DNA from: Acidobacteriota bacterium
GTDB lineage: Bacteria; Acidobacteriota; Vicinamibacteria; Vicinamibacterales; CAVVIG01
DNA length: 59,122 nucleotides
Assembly (NCBI GenBank): GCA_003222395.1
Contig: QHWB01000078.1
Span: 1 to 59,122, forward strand
Direction of reading: 5' to 3'
Shown here: in pieces, positions 51,083-58,325 of the stretch
How the letters are laid out: the number at the start of each line of letters is the position of its first letter
Position numbering within the stretch: the first letter of the stretch is position 1
Notes under the pieces: model-generated
Databases searched by the model: none
Told to the model about the DNA's origin: nothing
Seen by the model: the letters and a program-made list of their open reading frames with translations, nothing else
Program-made: the position numbers and the translations under genes

Positions 51083-51139
51083 AACGCGGTGCGCCCGCAT
51101 TCGACTCTCGGGTACTTGACGCCTTCGAATTCAAAGCGG
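51083..51139 (+). mobile_element. IS3-family transposase 3' remnant, second copy
   Basis: The frame reads NAVRPHSTLGYLTPSNSK, again the conserved end of IS3-family OrfB. It differs from the copy at 50501 in both DNA and protein, so it is not a simple duplicate. No other transposase part is seen. The rest of the 51069-51312 gap has no gene. Confidence 0.7.
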
Positions 51140-51312
51140 TTGGCTTGCGCGATCCTGACGGAGGGCGCTGGCCGGCGGTGCCGGCTCGCGCTGACCAAGA
51201 AGAACAACGACGGGAACCGGGTTCGGTTACTTAATCACGCGCCATTCTCCTTCATGGAATGGTCCGAAGAAAGCCGGCAGGTCAGTACCAGCCAGGTGTC
51301 GCCGACGGTCGC

Positions 51313-51882
51313 TTAGACCTTCAGCGCGCCACGGAACGCGCGTGCGGCGTAGTAGGACTCCGCACCGTTGTGATACGTGAAGACATGGTCGTAACGGCGA
51401 TCGCAAAAAATCGCGCCGCCGCGTTCTCGGATATCAGGAGGTGTCTTCACCCAACTCGACGTCTTCGTATCGAAATCGCTCAGGGTCTGCAACTCTCGAT
51501 ACTGCGCTTCCGTGAGGATCTCAATCCCCGTGGCGGCCGCCATATCCGTCGCGCTGTTCTTTGGCTTGTGTTCCTTTCTTGCCTCCAGCGCTTCCCGGTC
51601 GTAACACACACTGCGGCGGCCTTTGGGGCTTTCCGCTGAACAGTCGTAGAACACGTACTCGCCCGTCTTCTTGTCTCGACCAACGACGTCAGGTTCGCCA
51701 CCCGTCCGTTCCATCTCATGGAGTGACCACAGTTTTTCAGGATTGGCTTCCAGCCTTGCCTGAACTGCCGTCCATTGAAGACCTTGATGACGGTTCATGT
51801 TTTTCTCGAAACGAGCTTTCAATGTTCTGAGTAGTGCCGCCCCGTTGTTCTGGTGGCAGCTGCTGTCGCGTCTCAACGCCAC
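51313..51882 (-). CDS. DUF4256 protein
   Basis: The protein has about 189 residues. The family core is complete and well conserved: LKARFEKNMNRHQGLQWTAV, EKLWSLHEMERTGGEPDVVG, YVFYDCSAESPKGRRSVCYD, FDTKTSSWVKTPPDIRERGG and YHNGAESYYAARAFRGAL. DUF4256 has no established function. The N-terminal 17 residues are less certain. It is convergent with the IS remnants and 70 bases after dinB on the same strand. Confidence 0.88.
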   Translation of the reverse strand: MALRRDSSCHQNNGAALLRTLKARFEKNMNRHQGLQWTAVQARLEANPEKLWSLHEMERTGGEPDVVGRDKKTGEYVFYDCSAESPKGRRSVCYDREALEARKEHKPKNSATDMAAATGIEILTEAQYRELQTLSDFDTKTSSWVKTPPDIRERGGAIFCDRRYDHVFTYHNGAESYYAARAFRGALKV

Positions 51883-51952
51883 GCTTCTGTGCTTTTCGTG
51901 TCGGCATGCTCTTCACACCTTGCCGATCATTCCACGCCGCCAGGGCCGATAT

Positions 51953-53200
51953 TCACAGCTCCCGTTCAGCCAGGCGTCGGAACTCGTCAGGGACGGAGCG
52001 CCCAACTCGCGACGCCGCCCCATAGTCCACCGCCTTTCCTCCGAAGCGCTTTCGGATTGCATCGACCGCTCGGTCTGCGCGCGATCGTGCCACTCCCGTT
52101 CTTGTGCCAGGACGGCGTCCTTCGTCGGGAAGCCCGAGCGGCAACTCCAGTTGCACGATCGCATGCGCTTCGAGATGTGAGACGGAGATCGCCAGCAGCG
52201 AGATCGTCATCTCGTCACGGTGATCCGCAAGGACGCGACGCACCAGGTCCTCGGCGATCTCAGCGAGAGCCCTGGTTGCAGAAATCGGCGCGGACAGCGT
52301 GAGGGAGCGCGTGACCGAACGCAAATCGGCGAAGCGCACGCGGACCGTGATCGTCCGGCCGGCCAGCGATTTCGCGCGGAGCCGGGCGCCGATGCGGTCG
52401 GCGAGATGATGGAGCGTCGGTTTGAAGACGCGTTCGATCGCGGGCCGTCGTCCGAGCGCCGATTGTGCGCCGGCGGAGCGCGCGCGCCGGCGCGTCTGGA
52501 TTTGCCGCGGATCGCGGTTCCACGCGAGTGCCGTCAGCTTTCTCCCCGCCGCGTGCCCGAGCAATCGCTCCACGGATTGAGGGGAGCTTGCAGCCAATTG
52601 ACCTATGGTGGTGATGCCGATCTTGGCGAGCCGCGCCTCGGTGGCGGGGCCCACGCCCCACATGAGCGCCACGGGCAGTTTGTGAAGGAACTCGAGTTCA
52701 GTCTCTGGATCGACGACGACCAATCCATCCGGCTTCGCGACCTGCGATGCGATCTTCGCCAAGTGCTTGGTGCGCGCCACCCCGATTGACATCGGCAAGC
52801 CAAGCTCGGCGCGCATGCGCGTCCGAACGGTCCGTGCGATCTCTGCCGGCGAGCCGAAGAGATGCGTGCACCCCGCAACGTCGGCGAAGGCCTCGTCGAT
52901 GGAGATGCGCTCGATGGACGGCGTGAAATCGCTCAGGATTCCGATGGCGGCATCGCCGAGCCGTTGGTATTCGTCGAAATGTCCGCCGACAAACACGAGG
53001 TCGGGACAGAGTTGCCGCGCGCGCCGTCCAGGCATGCCGCTTCGTACTCCGAAGGCCCGCGCTTCGTAGGAGGCCGCGAGAACGACGCCGCCGCCGACCG
53101 CAATCGGCTTGCCGCGCAGGCGAGGGTCGAGCAGTTGTTCGACCGACGCATAGAAGGCGTCGAGGTCCGCGTGGAGAATGGTGGCTGTGGAACCACGCAT
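51953..53200 (-). CDS. dinB: DNA polymerase IV (Y family)
   Basis: This is a translesion polymerase of 415 residues from MRGSTATILHADLDAFYASV. The N-terminal motif holds the catalytic acidic residues and the steric Y/F pair. SIERISIDEAFADV holds the second acidic pair, and VGPATEARLAKIGITTIGQL is the helix-hairpin-helix thumb. A little-finger domain and a basic tail follow. It copies damaged DNA. Its ATG overlaps the TAA of the upstream gene (TAATG), so it is translated with the exonuclease-like/GIY-YIG protein. No SOS box is obvious. Confidence 0.93.
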   Translation of the reverse strand: MRGSTATILHADLDAFYASVEQLLDPRLRGKPIAVGGGVVLAASYEARAFGVRSGMPGRRARQLCPDLVFVGGHFDEYQRLGDAAIGILSDFTPSIERISIDEAFADVAGCTHLFGSPAEIARTVRTRMRAELGLPMSIGVARTKHLAKIASQVAKPDGLVVVDPETELEFLHKLPVALMWGVGPATEARLAKIGITTIGQLAASSPQSVERLLGHAAGRKLTALAWNRDPRQIQTRRRARSAGAQSALGRRPAIERVFKPTLHHLADRIGARLRAKSLAGRTITVRVRFADLRSVTRSLTLSAPISATRALAEIAEDLVRRVLADHRDEMTISLLAISVSHLEAHAIVQLELPLGLPDEGRRPGTRTGVARSRADRAVDAIRKRFGGKAVDYGAASRVGRSVPDEFRRLAEREL

Positions 53201-54852
53201 TACACCCACCACAGCGCAGACGCGAGTCGCGACTCGTCGAGTGCCGGTCCGACTCCCAGGCGCAGCGCCACTGGAGCGCCAGCTGCAATCAAGCGCTTCA
53301 GCTCCGTCGTCAATACCCGCAAGCGATCGAAGGAGCCGAGAGTGAAGGCTTCACGACGTGCGGCCACTGGACGGCGGTAGCCCGGTGGAATCGTGGGCGT
53401 TGCATCTGCGTCGACTGTCCTGCTCAAGACGAACTCGCCGTTCTCGATCACGATGAGCCGCGCACAACTGTCACCGGGCTCGCGCCACACCACGATGGAG
53501 TCGAACAATCGCGTCAACCAGATTGCGCGGCGTCGCGCGAGCGCGGCCCGCAACGCAAGCCACTCGAGCGACACTTGCACGAACTCCGGGGTCCACACCG
53601 TCAAGCCTCGACCCGTCTCGTTGGGGTCGTCTTCATCAACATCGCGGTCTCGCCGACCTTCTCTCCACAGTCGTGTGCCAAGCCGCAGCAGCTTCGCGTG
53701 CTCCGAGAGGTCGACGCGCGACAGTTCAGGATGCGTTGCGCACTGTCGGTCGTAACCGGCGGTGTACGTGCCGTCATCCGGGCCCCGCGAACCCGACGCC
53801 AGAGCGGCGCGCTGCGCCCGAGAGAATGCCCCGAATCGATCGAGCGTCACGGTCGAAGCAAATGGGCCGAGCGGGCAGTGTGGTGACGGCTCTGGGCTAC
53901 GCGCACTGAGATCTGGCGACGTGAACCACAAGGCGCGATCCTGAATCGTGAGCGCGACATTGTAGGGCGATCGGTGCCGCTTGATTTCATCCGGCTCGAG
54001 GAGCGCGGCCTCGAGCGGACTCGGTGTGACGTCGAACGAGAGCGCACGTGCCTGCGACAGCATCTCGAGCAACCGCTCGGGCACGCCGTTCTGCTTCCGA
54101 AAGTAGCTGTTGACGCGATGATGGAGCGACGCCGCCTTACCGACATACAGCACGCTGCCATCTGTCCGAAGCATGCGATAGATGCCAGACGCATGCGGTA
54201 GTGAAAGCCGCACGTCGCGCGGCATCGGCCAAACGCGCCGTCGCGACCGGGTCGGCTCGACGGGTGCGCCGAGCCAGTCGTGGAGCCCGCTCCACGTGGA
54301 CACGCCCTTCGTCTTGAGCAGCCGGACCAGCTCGTGCCAGACGAACGCCGTCGCTTCGACGTGGTCGGCGCTGCGGCGCAACGCGCCAACCGCGCGACCG
54401 AAGTATCCAGCGAGCGCGCGCAGGCTGCAGCGAGGCAGGTTGGGCAGAAGACGCCTGGCAATGTCACGCGTGCAGACCACGTCGAGCGGAAACACGCCGG
54501 CCGCCAACGTGCGAAGGAACGGCTGCTCGAATCGAGCGAAGTGGATGACGGTCGGCGCGGGCTGCTGCGTGAGACTCGCGGCCTGGTCGCACAGCGCGCG
54601 CCAGGCGAGCTGTCGGTCGACAGCGGCCCGCATCATGTGCTCGGAGATACCAGTAATCCGCGAAACGGCTGGCGGAATCTGCTCGCCATCCGGAAGCGCG
54701 ATCAGGCAAGCATGCGGGTACGTGACTGTGGTGCTGACTCGGGCCCAGCCGATTTCAAGGAGATGCCCGCGCGGCGCCGCGGCCGTGGCCTGGCAGTCGA
54801 CCACCAGCACTTCGAGTTGCGAGAGCGGCTCGGAACGACTGCCTGGCACCAT
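53200..54852 (-). CDS. Exonuclease-like plus GIY-YIG nuclease fusion
   Basis: The protein has 550 residues from MVPGSRSEPLSQLEVLVVDC. Residues about 14-180 resemble the DNA polymerase III epsilon DEDDh exonuclease, but the usual acidic residues are altered. D-x-E is D19-C-Q21, HNAxFD is HFARFE (104-109), and the aspartate five residues after H164 is absent (HVEATA). Residues about 220-300 form a UvrC-type GIY-YIG nuclease (GIYRML at 223, LYVGKA at 235, EAALLEPDEIKRHRSPYN near the end). The rest is not recognised. It starts the dinB operon; a damage-processing role is inferred. Confidence 0.87.
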   Translation of the reverse strand: MVPGSRSEPLSQLEVLVVDCQATAAAPRGHLLEIGWARVSTTVTYPHACLIALPDGEQIPPAVSRITGISEHMMRAAVDRQLAWRALCDQAASLTQQPAPTVIHFARFEQPFLRTLAAGVFPLDVVCTRDIARRLLPNLPRCSLRALAGYFGRAVGALRRSADHVEATAFVWHELVRLLKTKGVSTWSGLHDWLGAPVEPTRSRRRVWPMPRDVRLSLPHASGIYRMLRTDGSVLYVGKAASLHHRVNSYFRKQNGVPERLLEMLSQARALSFDVTPSPLEAALLEPDEIKRHRSPYNVALTIQDRALWFTSPDLSARSPEPSPHCPLGPFASTVTLDRFGAFSRAQRAALASGSRGPDDGTYTAGYDRQCATHPELSRVDLSEHAKLLRLGTRLWREGRRDRDVDEDDPNETGRGLTVWTPEFVQVSLEWLALRAALARRRAIWLTRLFDSIVVWREPGDSCARLIVIENGEFVLSRTVDADATPTIPPGYRRPVAARREAFTLGSFDRLRVLTTELKRLIAAGAPVALRLGVGPALDESRLASALWWV

Positions 54853-54899
54853 TGCCACGACCTGATTACGCGAGCGGCGCTTCGAAGCCGCGCACTCGC

Positions 54900-55190
54900 T
54901 TAAGCGAGCAGTTGCTTCAATCGTCGCTTCTTCAGCGTTTCGTCCGGGCTGACCGCGACGCCATCGCACCAGCGACGAATTTGCTCAACGGTGAGCCGAT
55001 GACAAGTGGCCGGCTCGCGCACCTGAACCTCGAGCTCGGTCCCTGGCGCGATCGCGTCGGCCCAACCATCGCTTTTCAGCGCTGAGACGCCAAGAGCTGC
55101 GGCCTCGTAGATGGATTCGGCGGCCACCTCCACCGAATGCCGAACGCCGGATGGACCGGTAAAGCTGACCGTGCACGTCCGGAGCGCCAC
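54900..55190 (-). CDS. Small conserved hypothetical protein
   Basis: The 96-residue protein begins MALRTCTVSFTGPSGVRHSV, then EVAAESIYEAAALGVSALKS and GTELEVQVREPATCHRLTVE, and ends EQIRRWCDGVAVSPDETLKK. This is a familiar small hypothetical of bacterial accessory regions, with a beta-alpha pattern and no known function. It lies 47 bases upstream of the exonuclease-like gene on the same strand and could be its first co-transcribed gene. The composition is protein-like throughout. Confidence 0.72.
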   Translation of the reverse strand: MALRTCTVSFTGPSGVRHSVEVAAESIYEAAALGVSALKSDGWADAIAPGTELEVQVREPATCHRLTVEQIRRWCDGVAVSPDETLKKRRLKQLLA

Positions 55191-55301
55191 GGGAGGTCAG
55201 AGTAACACGTTCGTTTTATATTCGCCCAAAGTCAGAGAGATTCGCGTGACCTTTCACCGTGTCCTTGAGCTCGGTTTGGCGCGTAGAATAGCCCCTCAAT
55301 C

Positions 55302-55318
55302 TACGCACTCAATGCGTA
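55302..55318. promoter_or_regulatory. First fic operator (palindrome)
   Basis: TACGCA-CTCAA-TGCGTA is a perfect 6+6 palindrome 57-73 bases before the fic start codon. It is embedded in a larger direct repeat with the second site: both have AATAG-N-CCC, then CAATCTACGCA, then the right half TGCGTA. A half-site GCGTAG also occurs at 55281-55286. Confidence 0.75.
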
Positions 55319-55354
55319 TTTCGCCTTGACTCTGCATCGAATAGACCCCACAAT

Positions 55355-55373
55355 CTACGCATTAGGTGCGTAG
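55355..55373. promoter_or_regulatory. Second fic operator (palindrome, abuts start codon)
   Basis: CTACGCA-TTAGG-TGCGTAG is a perfect 7+7 palindrome that ends one base before the fic ATG (55375). Binding here would block both transcription start and ribosome access. The Fic protein's own C-terminal DNA-binding-like region makes autorepression plausible. Confidence 0.8.
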
Positions 55374-55374
55374 A

Positions 55375-56484
55375 ATGGCCGGGTATATCCATCAGCTCTC
55401 GGATTGGCCTCGATTTCGGTGGGATCAGGAGGCGCTTGCCGGGCCTCTGGCCGAGGTCCGCCACCGGCAAGGCCGCTTGTTGGGTCGGATGGAAAGCCTC
55501 GGGTTCGTGCTCCAGAAGGAAGCCGAGCTGGAGACGCTGACGCTTGAAGTCCTGAAATCCAGCGAGATCGAGGGCGAGAAGTTGGACGCAGCTCAGGTGC
55601 GTTCATCAATTGCCCGTCGCCTCGGCATCGAGACCGCGGGCATGGTTGCGGCCGAGCGCGACGTCGAGGGCGTTGTCGAGATGATGCTTGACGCCACGCA
55701 GAATTACGCGGAGCCATTGAGCGAGGAGCGGCTGTTCGCGTGGCATGCGGCGCTATTTCCGACGGGGCGCAGCGGCATGCGCAAAATCATCGTTGGCGCG
55801 TGGCGCGACGATGGTCACGGGCCGATGCGGGTCGTCTCCGGTCCGGTCGGAAAAGAGAAGGTGCATTACAAAGCGCCGGCCGCACCACTGCTCGAAAAGG
55901 AGATGTCCGCATTCCTCGCCTGGGCCAACGACAGGGGGAGCCGGACGGACATGGTGCTGCGCGCTGCCCTCGCCCATCTGTGGTTCGTGACGATCCATCC
56001 CTTCGATGATGGAAACGGACGGATCGCGCGCGCGGTCGCAGAGTGGGCGCTGGCGCGCTCGGAGAACAGCCCGCAGCGCTTCTACAGCATGTCTGCACAG
56101 ATCCGTCACGAGCGGAACGACTACTACAACATTCTCGAGAAGACGCAAAAGGGAACGCTGGACGCGACGCCGTGGATGGAATGGTTTCTCACGTGCCTCG
56201 GACGCGCGTTTAACGGAACGGAAGTGACATTGGGTGCGGTTCTTCGCAAGGCGCGCTTCTGGGAGAAGTACGCGCGCGTGCAGGTGAACGACCGGCAGCG
56301 CGATGTCATCAACCGCCTATTGGACGGTTTCACCGGAAAGCTCACGACAACGAAGTGGGCGACGCTCGAGAAGTGCTCGCACGACACCGCGCTCCGTGAT
56401 ATCCAAGGCCTCATCGAGCGGGGTCTCCTGCGGAAAGACCCACGTGGTGGCCGGAGCACGAGCTATTCGCTGGGTGTTGCTTGA
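55375..56484 (+). CDS. fic: Fic-domain protein (class II, DUF4172-like N-terminus)
   Basis: The 369-residue protein has the inhibitory motif SSEIEGEK (62-69) near the N-terminus and the catalytic motif HPFDDGNGR (208-216), both complete, so it is an AMP-transferase-type enzyme held off by its own helix. The N-terminal domain is of the DUF4172 kind (WPRFRWDQEALAGPLAEVRH). The C-terminal 70 residues include a winged-helix-like stretch (GKLTTTKWATLEKCSHDTAL, RDIQGLIERGLLRKD) that could bind the operators upstream. The ATG at 55375 is chosen over the upstream GTG at 55366. Confidence 0.92.
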   Translation: MAGYIHQLSDWPRFRWDQEALAGPLAEVRHRQGRLLGRMESLGFVLQKEAELETLTLEVLKSSEIEGEKLDAAQVRSSIARRLGIETAGMVAAERDVEGVVEMMLDATQNYAEPLSEERLFAWHAALFPTGRSGMRKIIVGAWRDDGHGPMRVVSGPVGKEKVHYKAPAAPLLEKEMSAFLAWANDRGSRTDMVLRAALAHLWFVTIHPFDDGNGRIARAVAEWALARSENSPQRFYSMSAQIRHERNDYYNILEKTQKGTLDATPWMEWFLTCLGRAFNGTEVTLGAVLRKARFWEKYARVQVNDRQRDVINRLLDGFTGKLTTTKWATLEKCSHDTALRDIQGLIERGLLRKDPRGGRSTSYSLGVA

Positions 56485-56610
56485 CCGATGACCTCCCAGC
56501 GCGGCCTCACAAGCTGAAGCTTCGTCGCAAGCGGGTGGGGGGCCGATCAAACGAACTATCGCAAGTGCGTCGACGAGGCGCTGGCCCTGCTCGGAGGCAA
56601 GAAGCGGTCG

Positions 56611-56778
56611 ATGGAGTCAGGTTTGACGAAAGCGAAGATGGCCGAGGTGCGATGGGTGAAACCAGTGCTCGTCGGCCAGTTCGAGGTTCTCGAATGGGCC
56701 GGCGACAACCACCTGCGGCACGCGAAGTTCGTCCGTCTGCGCGAGGACAAGACGGCCAAGGACGTTGTTCGCGAGTGA
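56611..56778 (+). pseudogene. C-terminal remnant of a LigD-like ligase
   Basis: The 55-residue frame reads GLTKAKMAEVRWVKPVLVGQ and FEVLEWAGDNHLRHAKFVRL, ending DVVRE, which parallels the last 52 residues of the ligase at 45760-46770 (GLTKAKMAECQWLKPVLVGQ; ending DVVRE). The active-site half is missing. An in-frame upstream piece (from about 56542, TNYRKCVDEALALLGGKK) is protein-like but not ligase. It follows the fic gene directly. Confidence 0.8.
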
Positions 56779-56855
56779 GTCGTTTCTCGCGCAGTTCGCC
56801 CTTTTTGTTCGCCGAGTCGGTACACTTCAGTGGTGGCGATGCTCCTGTTCTGTCA

Positions 56856-57080
56856 ATGCGGTTCGGACGCGTCGACATTAGGGCGTGGAACGTCCGGCGC
56901 GCACAGCTTCAATGTTTCTCATGCGGTCAGGAGGCGTGGCTCGAAGGGTTCACGGTCAGCGAATTCGATCCCGCGAAGCTACTGACCGCGGCCTTGGTCG
57001 ACCAGGCACGCAAACACCGGAAGCGTCCGCCAGACGAAACTCGCCGAATCCAGGAGCATCGCAAAGCGCCGTCACGCTGA
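56856..57080 (+). CDS. Small hypothetical protein with one CxxC
   Basis: The protein has 74 residues from the ATG at 56856: MRFGRVDIRAWNVRRAQLQC, then FSCGQEAWLEGFTVSEFDPA and KLLTAALVDQARKHRKRPPD. It carries a single CxxC (CFSC), a hydrophobic helix and a basic tail. The family is not recognised. It lies between the ligase remnant and the S41 gene (convergent). It might be part of a broken longer gene. Confidence 0.5.
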   Translation: MRFGRVDIRAWNVRRAQLQCFSCGQEAWLEGFTVSEFDPAKLLTAALVDQARKHRKRPPDETRRIQEHRKAPSR

Positions 57081-57089
57081 CGCTCAGTC

Positions 57090-58325
57090 TTATGCTGCGA
57101 CGCCCTCGTGTAGGCACTGCACCGCTCTCGTGAGTTGGTTGTCCTCGCCGTTCAGGAGTCCATCAGTCGAGAGTGGTTCTTCGATCGTCGGAACAACGCC
57201 GGCTCCTTCGAGGTTCGTCCCATTCCAGGTGTAGTACGCCGCAACCGGCAAAACGAGTCGGTAGCCCATGCCTACCTTGAACGCGCTGGTCGCGACGAGG
57301 CGGCCTGCCGTCTTGACGCCGACGAGCGTTGCCAACCGGTACTCTGACGCAAATGCTGCAACCATTTCCGCAGCACTTGCTGAATGCTCGTTGATCAACA
57401 TGGCCACGCGACCGTGGTGCGCCTGTTGGCCGAGCGCCTCCGTGAACACCGCCACCGACCGTCGCGCGCGAGCGAACCGGAATATCAAGGGAACGACTCC
57501 GAGCTTCGAGGTCGGGATGTGATCGAACGCGGGCAGGCGCTCTTTGCTGAACCCCTTCTTCGCTACCTCGCGGCTGACGCTGTAACCCACACCGCGACGG
57601 TCGGAGCAGAGATGGCTCATCACCCGCAGGCATCCGATGCCGCCGCCGGTATTTCCGCGAAGATCGATCACGAGGCGATCGCATTTCAGATCGGCTATCG
57701 CGCGACTGATGTCGCGGGCAACGTCCATGCCCAGGACGCCGGGAAACATGCTCACTCGGACCACGCCGGTACCATCCGCCAGCTTGGAAGAGTTCACGAC
57801 CTTGTCCGGAACCACAATCGGGCGCTGCTTCTCTTTTGAGCCCGGGATCGTCAACGTTGCAATCGCAGTCGATTTGTCCGCGTGACGGAGCGTGAATGTG
57901 TACGTCTGGCCGAGGACAAACGGCATCGCATCAGGAGGAACCAGCTCACGATCATCCACCTTCAGCAGGACATCGCCTGACTGTATTCCAGCGAGCGACG
58001 CGACACCACCGGGATGCACGTCCTGGAACATCCACCTCAGTCCGTCTGAGGTCTGCGCTTTCATCAGCGTAGCCGCGATTGCGATTCTTCCGGTCGCGCG
58101 AGGTCGCTTCTCGTGAAAGAACCCCGTATGGCTGGCGCCGAGCAGCTTCAACATCGCGTTCATCGCTTGCTCGAAATCGTCCAGCGACTGCGCACGGATG
58201 ATTCGGTCCTCATGCTCGTCGCGCATTCCTCGCGTGTTCGGTTCAGCTCCCATGAATTTTGCGTCGATCGTCGACAGTACCTTGTCGAGGACGCCGCGTC
58301 GCTCCGTTTCGCTGAGCGCGCTCAT
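57090..58325 (-). CDS. S41-family (C-terminal processing-type) peptidase, apparently cytoplasmic
   Basis: The protein has 411 residues from the ATG at 58325. The PDZ-like domain is QDVHPGGVASLAGIQSGDVL (102-121). The S41 core shows DRLVIDLRGNTGGG, then NEHSASAAEM (candidate nucleophile S315) and VGVKTAG (general-base lysine K338), the serine-lysine dyad of tail-specific proteases. No signal peptide is seen, so it probably works in the cytoplasm, unlike most CtpA/Tsp enzymes. The ATG overlaps the stop of the CHAT gene (ATGA), so the two are translated together. Cleavage or activation by the CHAT protease is an attractive guess. Confidence 0.88.
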   Translation of the reverse strand: MSALSETERRGVLDKVLSTIDAKFMGAEPNTRGMRDEHEDRIIRAQSLDDFEQAMNAMLKLLGASHTGFFHEKRPRATGRIAIAATLMKAQTSDGLRWMFQDVHPGGVASLAGIQSGDVLLKVDDRELVPPDAMPFVLGQTYTFTLRHADKSTAIATLTIPGSKEKQRPIVVPDKVVNSSKLADGTGVVRVSMFPGVLGMDVARDISRAIADLKCDRLVIDLRGNTGGGIGCLRVMSHLCSDRRGVGYSVSREVAKKGFSKERLPAFDHIPTSKLGVVPLIFRFARARRSVAVFTEALGQQAHHGRVAMLINEHSASAAEMVAAFASEYRLATLVGVKTAGRLVATSAFKVGMGYRLVLPVAAYYTWNGTNLEGAGVVPTIEEPLSTDGLLNGEDNQLTRAVQCLHEGVAA

